In this document: piece by piece, positions 1 to 5,025 of the stretch
Numbering within the stretch: the first letter of the stretch is position 1
Layout of the letters: each line of letters begins with the position of its first letter
Assembly: GCA_003140275.1 (NCBI GenBank)
Contig: PLJQ01000284.1
Coordinates: forward strand, 1,390 to 6,475
Origin: Limisphaerales bacterium
Lineage (GTDB): Bacteria > Verrucomicrobiota > Verrucomicrobiia > Limisphaerales > PALSA-1396
Direction: 5' to 3'
DNA length: 5,086 nucleotides
Position numbers and translations under genes: made by a program
The notes under the pieces: generated by a model
The model's input: only the letters and a program-made list of their open reading frames with translations
Told to the model about the DNA's origin: nothing
The model's database searches: none

Positions 1-968
1 AAAATCCGCGGCAACACCTCCGGTTCTATGCCGTGTCCGTTGTCAGTGATTTCCACGCAGACGTAATTGCCGGCCGACAGTTGCACGTTCCGATCCTGGG
101 TCGGCTCCCGCAGTTCCAGGTTGCGCGTTTGTACGGTGATGCGTCCAGACGTCGGACGGAGCGCCTGGACCGCGTTCTCCAGTATTTTCACGAAGGCCTG
201 CTGCATTTTGGCCTCGTCGAATTTAACCGTAAAGAGCTTGCGCTCCAATTGGAGCGACCAGTTGATTTCGCCCTTATGCGAACTCTCAAACAGCTCCACG
301 TTCGGTTGCAAAAGCAGGTTCAAATTGCCGGCGGTCTGTCCACGCGTGTCCTTCTCCCGACGGCTAAAAGTTCCGAGATCATTCGCGATTTCCGCCGCTT
401 TGGCCGCCGATTTCTCCACCTCCAACAATGAGGCGCGCCAGGGATTTTCAGGCGGCATGCGACCCAGAATGAGCGAGGTGTGGCCGAGGATGCTGGTCAG
501 GGCATTGTTGAAATCCAATGCCACCGTGCGGGCCAGTTGCAACGCGCAATCCAGTTTCTGCTTGTGCGCCGCGCTGGCTTCGTGGTCGTGGTTTTTCGCT
601 TCCGGAGGAACATCAGTGGCCGGCTGGCCGGGCACACCTTCGGACAAAAGTTGAAAAACAAAATGTTTTTGCCGGTCCCATGTCGCCGAACAAATGTGGG
701 TCGAATAGGTTGCGGTGACGCCGCCTTTGCCGGCGAATTTGAGCGAAACCGTGGGTGTCGGCGACCGCTCCCAGCGGCTCAGGAATTGTTCCGCCGTGCC
801 TTCATTGGCAGGCGACCAGATCGCCGATAATGATGCGGACCCTCCCTCCAGCACCGCGCCAAAGGCTTTTACCGCAGTTTGATTGGAGCGAAGAATCGTG
901 CTGGCTTCATCCACCAAAAAAGAGGGCCAACCGGCATTTTCCAAGGGAAATACAAAGTCGAACTTCAT
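1..968 (-). CDS. PAS / histidine-kinase-like sensor protein, 3' end outside window, H-box histidine replaced by Leu
   Basis: Reading the minus strand from the ATG at 968 gives 322 complete codons with no stop before the window edge; an in-frame TGA lies seven codons upstream, so this ATG is the best start. Residues 1-110 resemble a PAS-type sensor domain (WPSFLVDEASTILRSN). Residues 110-137 look like a linker. Residues 138-205 match the dimerisation/H-box of the AHDFNN kinase class, here reading VALDFNNALTSILGH, so residue 151 is Leu (TTG) where the phosphoacceptor His is expected. Residues 245-322 begin a HATPase_c domain, with an N-box (KILENAVQAL, 261-270) and a G1 box (DNGHGIEP, 309-316). 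No membrane segment is seen, so it is probably cytoplasmic. The later ATP-lid motifs and any receiver domain are off the edge. It follows cytidine deaminase after 48 bp on the same strand and may be cotranscribed. Domain identity is confident; signalling activity is doubtful without the His. Confidence 0.88.
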   Translation of the reverse strand, partial: MKFDFVFPLENAGWPSFLVDEASTILRSNQTAVKAFGAVLEGGSASLSAIWSPANEGTAEQFLSRWERSPTPTVSLKFAGKGGVTATYSTHICSATWDRQKHFVFQLLSEGVPGQPATDVPPEAKNHDHEASAAHKQKLDCALQLARTVALDFNNALTSILGHTSLILGRMPPENPWRASLLEVEKSAAKAAEIANDLGTFSRREKDTRGQTAGNLNLLLQPNVELFESSHKGEINWSLQLERKLFTVKFDEAKMQQAFVKILENAVQALRPTSGRITVQTRNLELREPTQDRNVQLSAGNYVCVEITDNGHGIEPEVLPRI

Positions 969-1016
969 CAGATCAATACTCTTAAATCACTCCAAAGGCG
1001 ATTTCAAAGCGTTTTT

Positions 1017-1430
1017 TCAACCAGAATTCTTCGGCACCTCGACAAAAGCGGCGGGTAACAACTCCCCGACGGAAAATTCCCTTATCTGGCGCCGCGACGC
1101 GCCATCCGCCACCCAGACCAACAAGTTCGGCGCATATTCCACCAAAAGCTGCCGGCAGGCCCCACAAGGCATCGGGCCGCCCGGCGCGCGCGCCACAATG
1201 GCAATGGCGGCAAAGCGGCGATGGCCTTCGGTCAACGCCGTGAACAACGCCACCCGCTCCGCGCAACAGGTCAACCCGTAACTGGCGCTCTCCACGTTTG
1301 CGCCGGTGATGATTTTTCCCGACTTTGTGAGCAGGGCGGCGCCCACCTTGAACTTCGAATAAGGGGCAACGGCGCGTTGGCGCGCTCGAAACGCCGCTTC
1401 GATCAAGTCCTTTTTACTGATTTTGGCCAT
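1017..1430 (-). CDS. cdd: cytidine deaminase (homotetrameric type)
   Basis: A 137-residue protein, the usual length of the small tetrameric cytidine deaminases. These deaminate cytidine and deoxycytidine to uridine and deoxyuridine in pyrimidine salvage in the cytoplasm. All family signatures are visible: substrate-binding NVE (Asn45, Glu47) in GANVESASYGLT, the Cys-Ala-Glu motif with zinc ligand Cys56 and catalytic Glu58, and the second zinc pair Cys89/Cys92 in PCGACRQLL. The ATG at 1430 gives a start MAKISKKDLIEAA that fits the family; a TTG four codons upstream is possible but adds nothing recognisable. The gene overlaps the end of the purine nucleoside phosphorylase gene by 17 bp in another frame and has no clear Shine-Dalgarno site, so translation is probably coupled to it. 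It ends in TGA at 1017-1019. Confidence 0.95.
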   Translation of the reverse strand: MAKISKKDLIEAAFRARQRAVAPYSKFKVGAALLTKSGKIITGANVESASYGLTCCAERVALFTALTEGHRRFAAIAIVARAPGGPMPCGACRQLLVEYAPNLLVWVADGASRRQIREFSVGELLPAAFVEVPKNSG

Positions 1431-2241
1431 ACAACCGGGCAAAGTTTTTGAGCAGAAGCGCTGCCAATGTCTTCACTTTCTCCGCCGTCTCCAGCACTTC
1501 CGCATGAGACAGCCCGCCACTGCTTCGTCCCGCCGCCAGATTGGTGATGCACGAAACCGCCGCCACTTTCAAGCCGCATTGCCGGGCCACGATGGCTTCC
1601 GGCACCGTGCTCATGCCCACGGCATCCGCGCCGAGCCGCGCAAAGGCGCGGATTTCCGCCGGGGTTTCGTAGCTCGGCCCGCTCACGGCGAGATAAACGC
1701 CGCGCCGCAATTTGATTTTGCCCGCCCGCGCCGCCGACGCGAGCAACCCGCTCAACGTCGCGTCGTAAGCCCGCGTCAAATCCACGAAGCGCGGCAGACC
1801 GGGGATCGCCGGGCCGCGCAACGGATTTGTTCCCATGAGGTTGATGTGATCGGTCAAATACATGAAGTCGCCGGGACGAAAGCGCCGGTTGACGCCGCCC
1901 GCCGCATTGGTGAGCAACAGATCGCGAATACCGAATTCCGGCAGCACGCGCACCGGAAACGTCACCTGTTCCAGCGCGTGTCCCTCATAAAAATGCGCCC
2001 GGCCGTTCAACACCAGCACCGGCGTCCCGCCCAGCCGGCCGATGAAAAGCTTTCCGTCGTGCCCCGCCACACTAGTTTTCGGAAACCCCGCCAGCTTCGC
2101 ATAAGGAATTTCGGCGTCCACGGTGAATTGACGCAGGACGTGATTGAACCCACTTCCCAGGACCATCGCCAACGACGGTCTGAGCTTCGATAACTTTCTC
2201 AAACGCGCAGCGGCGATTTGCAGATCGAGGGTGGAAGACAT
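1414..2241 (-). CDS. punA: purine nucleoside phosphorylase, trimeric (PNP-I / PunA type)
   Basis: A 275-residue protein of the trimeric PNP family, which splits purine (deoxy)ribonucleosides with phosphate to the free base and (deoxy)ribose-1-phosphate. Numbered from the ATG at 2241, visible features are the phosphate-loop GSG (29-31), GRAHFYEGH (80-88), TNAAGG (111-116), SGPSYETPAEIR (187-198), GADAVGMSTVPE (204-215), ITN (232-234) and SHAEV (245-249). The base-site residues equivalent to human Glu201 and Asn243 are present (Glu192, Asn234), which in this family goes with 6-oxopurines such as inosine and guanosine. MTAP-type phosphorylases are less likely for this reason. Start choice is uncertain: a TTG at 2250 (MPN before MSS) has an AGGA 10 nt upstream, while the ATG is 19 nt from it. 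It overlaps cytidine deaminase at its 3' end. A mobile element sits 28 bp upstream of the ATG and separates it from its old upstream neighbour. Confidence 0.95.
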   Translation of the reverse strand: MSSTLDLQIAAARLRKLSKLRPSLAMVLGSGFNHVLRQFTVDAEIPYAKLAGFPKTSVAGHDGKLFIGRLGGTPVLVLNGRAHFYEGHALEQVTFPVRVLPEFGIRDLLLTNAAGGVNRRFRPGDFMYLTDHINLMGTNPLRGPAIPGLPRFVDLTRAYDATLSGLLASAARAGKIKLRRGVYLAVSGPSYETPAEIRAFARLGADAVGMSTVPEAIVARQCGLKVAAVSCITNLAAGRSSGGLSHAEVLETAEKVKTLAALLLKNFARLYGQNQ

Positions 2242-2260
2242 GTTTGGCAAGGCGGTAGTG

Positions 2261-2264
2261 TCCT
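2261..2264 (-). promoter_or_regulatory. possible Shine-Dalgarno site (AGGA) for purine nucleoside phosphorylase
   Basis: On the minus strand AGGA is followed by 10 nt and a TTG codon (2250-2248) in frame with the phosphorylase, and by 19 nt to the first ATG. The spacing favours the TTG start, but the motif is only four bases long and neighbouring genes lack clear sites. Its first base lies in the left direct repeat of the inserted element, so the insertion left this site intact. Confidence 0.35.
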
Positions 2265-2269
2265 AATTT
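2264..2269. repeat. left direct repeat (putative target-site duplication, TAATTT)
   Basis: TAATTT lies directly outside the left inverted repeat and recurs directly outside the right one at 3517-3522. This is the pattern of a target-site duplication. If the right boundary is moved two bases inward, the shared sequence becomes CCTAATTT (8 bp). Eight bases is what I recall for IS1595-family elements, so 6 versus 8 bp cannot be settled from one copy. Confidence 0.7.
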
Positions 2270-2293
2270 GGGGACTTACATACAATGTTACCC
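2270..2293 (+). repeat. left terminal inverted repeat of the IS1595-like element
   Basis: The 24 bp beginning GGGGACTTACATACAA and ending TACCC pair in inverted orientation with 3493-3516. Mismatches fall only at positions 6 and 17-19. Only 18 bp separate its inner edge from the stop codon of the lipoprotein gene, so the passenger operon fills the element to its end. Confidence 0.85.
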
Positions 2294-2311
2294 TGAAATT
2301 TGCTTCTCATT

Positions 2312-2791
2312 TTACGGATTCAATCTTTTGTAAGCTGTGATCTGCTGTTTGATTATGTATTCCTGCATATCAAAGTCAGTCGGGTAACGCCTCTCAGCAT
2401 CGGCCCGGATCGTATTGTAAGTCACCAGCGGCACGCCGTCGCGGGTCTGGCGGGGTATGGGCAGCGGAACAAGCCGCGTTTGTGCTTGGGCAGGTCGTGA
2501 GAGCGTCGCTTGCATTTGAAGAGCAATAATTTTCAAGGCTTCCATGTCGTTGGAAGTATTGCTGTAGTTTTGTGAAACGGCCTCGCCTAGGGATTTAAGA
2601 GCCACGCCAAGCCCATCCTGCCACACCGTTAAGTTTGACCGCGCAATCACCGTCTCCGCGTTCATCTTTGCAATCTGATTTTCCAGCGTCACGATTCGCT
2701 CGTGATCGGTGGGAACTTTGGTTCCCGGTTTGCAACCGCACGCTGCCATTACAATGACGGCCAATATAATTGCACCTGTTTTTGATTTCAC
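2312..2791 (-). CDS. putative lipoprotein with coiled-coil segment, passenger gene of the mobile element
   Basis: A 159-residue product that starts with GTG (2791-2789) overlapping the TGA of the upstream small gene as GTGA, so translation is probably coupled. Residues 1-17 form a lipoprotein-like signal peptide (MKSKTG, then hydrophobic AIILAVIVMAA) followed by Cys18 and Cys20. MAAC18 is the more likely lipobox, with ACGC20 as the alternative. Residues 28-60 look like a short coiled coil (HERIVTLENQIAKMNAETV). The C-terminal part is polar with a Pro-rich patch (RLVPLPIPRQ) and ends in YPTDFDMQEYIIKQQITAYK. Expected location is a membrane-anchored periplasmic or surface protein. I do not recognise the family. 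Being inside the inverted repeats and in one operon with the transposase, it is cargo. The reading frame is intact, which suggests recent insertion or selection, but expression now depends on an unknown promoter. Confidence 0.8.
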   Translation of the reverse strand: MKSKTGAIILAVIVMAACGCKPGTKVPTDHERIVTLENQIAKMNAETVIARSNLTVWQDGLGVALKSLGEAVSQNYSNTSNDMEALKIIALQMQATLSRPAQAQTRLVPLPIPRQTRDGVPLVTYNTIRADAERRYPTDFDMQEYIIKQQITAYKRLNP

Positions 2792-2946
2792 GGTTTCTTC
2801 TCCGGTTTTGGCTGCGATGCTTTCACCGCTTCATTAGCCATGTTCTTTGCTGCCCGCTTCGCATTTCCCGTCCCCAAGGCAACGGCGGCCAGAATGTTAT
2901 TGAAGCTCGCCTTTAGCGGCTTGTGAATTTTTTGCGGTCTGCTCAT
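2788..2946 (-). CDS. small basic hypothetical protein (52 aa) coupled to the IS1595-like transposase
   Basis: The start ATG (2946-2944) overlaps the transposase stop TGA as ATGA, and its own TGA (2790-2788) overlaps the GTG of the lipoprotein gene. These two 4-bp overlaps are strong evidence that it is a real gene, despite its size. The product begins MSRPQKIHKPLKASFNNILA, has an Ala/Lys-rich middle (GTGNAKRAAKNMANEA) and ends in a Lys/Pro tail. It is strongly basic, lacks a signal peptide or membrane segment, and could bind nucleic acid or the transposase, but that is inference. I recall similar short KPLKA-type proteins beside ISXO2-like transposases, without being able to check it here. 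Confidence 0.75.
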   Translation of the reverse strand: MSRPQKIHKPLKASFNNILAAVALGTGNAKRAAKNMANEAVKASQPKPEKKP

Positions 2947-3221
2947 GCGATTAGTTCCTTATATGGTAATTGTGTTCCGTCAGTTACGCCTGCCACAACA
3001 TCGGCAAACACGGCTTTCATTTCCTGCCCGCGCCGGTTCAACCGATAAACGAATTCGTCAACATACTTTTGTAAATGTTTCCGGCTCATCTGGTGATAAA
3101 CTCCATGATACCCGCGTTTGAATAACGCCCAAAAACTTTCAATGCTGTTGGTGTGTGCGTCCCCGTTGACGTATTGACCGCTGGAATGATTGATAACCGT
3201 GTGCTTGTATCCCTTTAATTT
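2943..3221 (-). pseudogene. ISXO2/IS1595-family transposase, C-terminal remnant (5' truncated)
   Basis: The minus strand encodes about 90 residues of the C-terminal end of an ISXO2-like DDE transposase. The diagnostic stretch is GYKHTVINHSSGQYVNGD, followed by HTNSIESFWALFKRG, YHQMSRKHLQKYVDEF and YRLNRR. The Asn of HTNSIE and the Lys of FKRG probably correspond to the late catalytic residues of the DDNK type in this family. The first two catalytic aspartates and the N-terminal zinc-binding region are missing. Homology stops near 3211-3221; further upstream the same frame stays open to 3398 but is only the antisense of a coiled-coil gene. The remnant is therefore inactive. The 5' boundary is approximate. 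It ends in TGA (2945-2943) inside the start of the 52-residue gene. Confidence 0.88.
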
Positions 3222-3405
3222 GAAGCGATTGCTTAAAGAACGCGATGCCTTGCTTGAACAAAAGAAAATGGAGATAAAAGACCTCAATACAAAGTTGGAA
3301 TCTGCGAATAAACGCATTACAGGTCTTTTGCAGGACAACGCTAAAGCACTCGGACTTACAAAACGCATCACACCGTATATGCCTCCGGGAACAAGCACAA
3401 ACTAA
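3220..3405 (+). pseudogene. 3' remnant of an unrecognised coiled-coil protein gene
   Basis: From about 3220 the plus strand encodes a charged, heptad-like stretch (NLKRLLKERDALLEQKKM, then EIKDLNTKLESANKRIT) followed by a short tail with TPYMPPGTSTN and a TAA at 3403-3405. Residues upstream of about 3220 in this frame are the antisense of the transposase, so the original start and any N-terminal domain are gone. A short product could begin at the ATG at 3268-3270, but no convincing ribosome site precedes it. The gene lies inside the inverted repeats and opposite to the transposase, so it was probably a divergent passenger gene of the parental element. The family is not recognised. Confidence 0.5.
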
Positions 3406-3461
3406 TTTACGGATAATCCAATTCCATATCCTAATAACCTTATACTTTCCATTACTCACAA

Positions 3462-3470
3462 CCCCCCCCC
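3462..3470 (+). repeat. C9 homopolymer tract
   Basis: Nine consecutive C lie in the non-coding 87 bp between the coiled-coil remnant and the right inverted repeat. The rest of that stretch is AT-rich, with one weak TTGCG/CGCAA inverted repeat (3474-3478 and 3488-3492). No gene is seen there. Such tracts vary in length by slippage and are prone to sequencing error. Confidence 0.8.
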
Positions 3471-3492
3471 GTTTTGCGCGGTTTTTACGCAA

Positions 3493-3516
3493 GGGTAGTG
3501 TTGTATGTAATTCCCC
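3493..3516 (-). repeat. right terminal inverted repeat of the IS1595-like element
   Basis: Read on the minus strand it begins GGGGAATTACATACAA and ends TACCC, matching the left repeat (2270-2293) at 20 of 24 positions. Its outer edge is 10 bp from the stop codon of the small membrane protein gene. Confidence 0.85.
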
Positions 3517-3522
3517 TAATTT
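3517..3522. repeat. right direct repeat (putative target-site duplication, TAATTT)
   Basis: TAATTT directly follows the CCCC end of the right inverted repeat and equals the six bases before the left one (2264-2269). Removing the element plus one copy joins the small membrane protein stop to the phosphorylase leader with no other rearrangement. Confidence 0.7.
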
Positions 3523-3526
3523 GAAA

Positions 3527-3718
3527 TCATGAACGTCTGAAAAGTGAATGAACCACTGCGAAGATGATCCAACTAGACACGATGGTTATAGCTGGTCCGT
3601 AAAGAATTTCTTGAGTCGTTATTTCATGGAGAAAACCTGCTGATTTCAATGCCGCTAGGAGGCCGACACAGACAAGGTAAAGAGCAACAGAAAGCAGGAT
3701 AATCCATCTGGATTTCAT
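3527..3718 (-). CDS. small two-helix membrane protein (63 aa), unknown function
   Basis: The ATG at 3718 follows an AAGG (3732-3729) with 10 nt spacing. The product has two clear hydrophobic segments, residues about 4-24 (RWIILLSVALYLVCVGLLAA) and about 39-59 (YGPAITIVSSWIIFAVV). A short polar link with HEITTQE lies between them and a basic end (LFRRS) follows. This fits a two-pass inner-membrane protein with both termini probably in the cytoplasm. No family is recognised. It lies divergent to the E1-rhodanese gene. Without the inserted element its TGA would be about 32 bp from the phosphorylase ATG, so it may once have headed the salvage operon. The ribosome site and hydrophobicity pattern support a real gene; small size limits confidence. 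Confidence 0.65.
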   Translation of the reverse strand: MKSRWIILLSVALYLVCVGLLAALKSAGFLHEITTQEILYGPAITIVSSWIIFAVVHSLFRRS

Positions 3719-3834
3719 TGTTTGATCGCCTTAACTTCTTTTACGATTTCAACCCGCACAGCAGTTTCCGCCGGCAAGGCTGGCGACTTGATTTATTTTG
3801 TAGCTACACTACGCTCTCCAACCTTAATTTATTT
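3719..3834. other. divergent intergenic region (116 bp)
   Basis: This AT-rich gap separates the starts of two divergent genes, so it should hold promoters for both, but no convincing -35/-10 pair is visible on either strand. A short palindrome GTAGCTAC lies near its middle. The E1-rhodanese frame stays open through it from a TTG at 3718, but the encoded residues do not resemble the family. Confidence 0.4.
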
Positions 3835-4983
3835 ATGGAATTGAACAATGACGAAATCCGCCGTTACTCGCGCCACTTGATTCTGCCGGAAGTCGGTCTG
3901 GCGGGACAAAAGAAAATCAAAGCCACCAGCGTCCTGTGCATCGGCGCGGGCGGGCTGGGCTCGCCCATCGCCCTGTATCTTGCCGCCGCCGGCATTGGCC
4001 GGATGGGCGTGCTGGATTTCGACGCGGTCGATTTCTCCAATCTCCAGCGCCAGATTCTTCACGGCACGGGAGACGTTGGCCGCCCCAAAACCGACTCGGC
4101 CAGGGAAACCATCGCCCACATCAACCCCAACACGGAAGTGGTCATCCACAACACCCGCATCAGCAGCGAAAACGCTCTGGAGATCATCCGCCCCTACGAC
4201 ATCGTCGTGGACGGCACGGACAATTTCCCCACGCGCTATCTGACCAACGACGCCTGTGTGCTGCTGAAGAAGCCGAACGTCTATGGTTCCATTTTCCGCT
4301 TTGAAGGCCAGGCGAGTGTCTTTGCGCCGCATCTCGGCGGGCCGTGTTACCGCTGTCTTTATCCCGAACCGCCGCCGCCCGGCATGGTCCCCAGTTGCGC
4401 GGAAGGCGGAGTGCTTGGCGTGTTGCCTGGCATCATCGGTTGCATCCAGGCCACGGAAATTCTCAAGCTGGCGCTCGGCAAAGGAAATTCGCTCATCGGC
4501 CGGCTGCTCCTGTTTAACGCGCTCGACATGAAGTTCCGCGAGTTGAAGCTGCGGCGCGACCCGCAATGCCCGCTCTGCGGCGACCATCCAACCCTCAAGG
4601 AACTCATCGACTACGAGCAGTTCTGCGGCTTTTCCTCCGAGCCGTCCGCGCCGGTGGAGAATCCCGACGAAGTCACCGTCCAGGAAATGAAACGCGCGCT
4701 GGACGACCCCAAACTTGGCATCCACGTCATCGACGTGCGCGAGCCGGACGAATTCGAGATTTGCCACATCAATGGCGTGCCGCAGATTCCGCTGGGCGCG
4801 TTGCCGCAACGCTTTACCGAACTCGATCCCAACCAGCAGATTTATATTCACTGCAAAAGCGGCATCCGCTCGCTGAAGGCGGTGAAGTTTCTGCAGGAAC
4901 AAGGCTTCAAATACGTCAAGAGCGTCAAGGGCGGCATCAACGCCTGGTCGGATGAAATCGACCACGGCGTGGCGAAGTATTAA
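3835..4983 (+). CDS. moeZ: MoeB/ThiF-type E1 adenylyltransferase fused to C-terminal rhodanese domain (MoeZ/MOCS3-like)
   Basis: A 382-residue protein with an E1-like domain (about 1-265) and a rhodanese domain (about 280-380). E1 features are the ATP-binding GAGGLGSP (37-44), DFDAVDFSNLQRQ (61-73) with its conserved Arg72, DGTDNFPTRY (from 126) with Asp129, zinc pairs Cys171/Cys174 (CYRC) and Cys245/Cys248 (CPLC), and the conserved Cys188 in SCAEGGVLGVLPG. Rhodanese features are VIDVREPDEFEICHI and the active loop CKSGIRS with Cys340. Enzymes of this architecture adenylate the C-terminal Gly-Gly of a ThiS/MoaD/CysO-like carrier and then pass on sulfur as a persulfide, for thiamine, molybdopterin, cysteine or tRNA thiolation. 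Which carrier is used cannot be told, as no carrier gene is in the window; the symbol reflects architecture only. The ATG at 3835 matches the family start (MELNNDEIRRYSRHLILPE); there is no clear Shine-Dalgarno site. Length is typical and all key residues are present. Confidence 0.93.
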   Translation: MELNNDEIRRYSRHLILPEVGLAGQKKIKATSVLCIGAGGLGSPIALYLAAAGIGRMGVLDFDAVDFSNLQRQILHGTGDVGRPKTDSARETIAHINPNTEVVIHNTRISSENALEIIRPYDIVVDGTDNFPTRYLTNDACVLLKKPNVYGSIFRFEGQASVFAPHLGGPCYRCLYPEPPPPGMVPSCAEGGVLGVLPGIIGCIQATEILKLALGKGNSLIGRLLLFNALDMKFRELKLRRDPQCPLCGDHPTLKELIDYEQFCGFSSEPSAPVENPDEVTVQEMKRALDDPKLGIHVIDVREPDEFEICHINGVPQIPLGALPQRFTELDPNQQIYIHCKSGIRSLKAVKFLQEQGFKYVKSVKGGINAWSDEIDHGVAKY

Positions 4984-5025
4984 GGGCGAACAGCAGGTTC
5001 AACCCAATCCGTATTGGCTGCATGT

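Larger units (their letters stand above)
2270..3516. mobile_element. IS1595/ISXO2-like element, internally deleted and non-autonomous, with passenger genes
   Basis: The element is 1247 bp, bounded by 24-bp inverted repeats (2270-2293 and 3493-3516) that start GGGG and match at 20 of 24 positions, inside a TAATTT direct repeat. Its content is visibly more AT-rich than the flanking host genes. It holds, from right to left on the minus strand, a truncated ISXO2-type transposase, a 52-residue basic protein and a 159-residue lipoprotein, joined by 4-bp overlaps. The 3' end of an unknown coiled-coil gene lies on the plus strand. Only the last third or less of the transposase remains, so it cannot move itself; intact ends mean it might move if a related transposase is present elsewhere in the genome. 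The family assignment rests on the transposase C-terminal motif and not on a database match of the repeats. Confidence 0.85.

Noticed and set aside
33..830. Several long plus-strand open frames across the sensor kinase
   Set aside because: They are antisense to a minus-strand gene with clear PAS, H-box and HATPase motifs; their Arg/Ser-rich products show no domain.
1423..2193. 256-residue plus-strand open frame
   Set aside because: Antisense of the purine nucleoside phosphorylase, with Arg/His/Gln-rich composition typical of a GC-rich shadow frame.
3222..3398. N-terminal part of a 151-residue minus-strand frame containing the transposase remnant
   Set aside because: Upstream of the KGYKH stretch the residues are the antisense of the coiled-coil remnant and do not resemble a transposase.
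3474..3492. TTGCG/CGCAA inverted repeat as a terminator for the coiled-coil remnant
   Set aside because: The stem is 5 bp with a 9-base loop, and the T-run lies in the loop and not after the stem.
3718..3834. 39-residue N-terminal extension of the E1-rhodanese protein from a TTG
   Set aside because: The family starts at MELNNDEIRRYSRHL; the extension is unlike the family and would overlap the start of the divergent membrane protein gene.
3785..3834. Possible sigma-70 promoter for the E1-rhodanese gene
   Set aside because: Candidate -35 and -10 boxes (TTGATT, TACACT) are only 11 bp apart; no pair with normal spacing was convincing.
3829..4965. 378-residue minus-strand open frame
   Set aside because: Antisense of the E1-rhodanese gene, which has all family motifs; the antisense product is low-complexity in character and lacks a domain.
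5004..5017. CCAAT/ATTGG hairpin after the E1-rhodanese gene as a terminator
   Set aside because: The stem has only 5 bp and is AT-containing, there is no T-tract, and another frame opens right after it.
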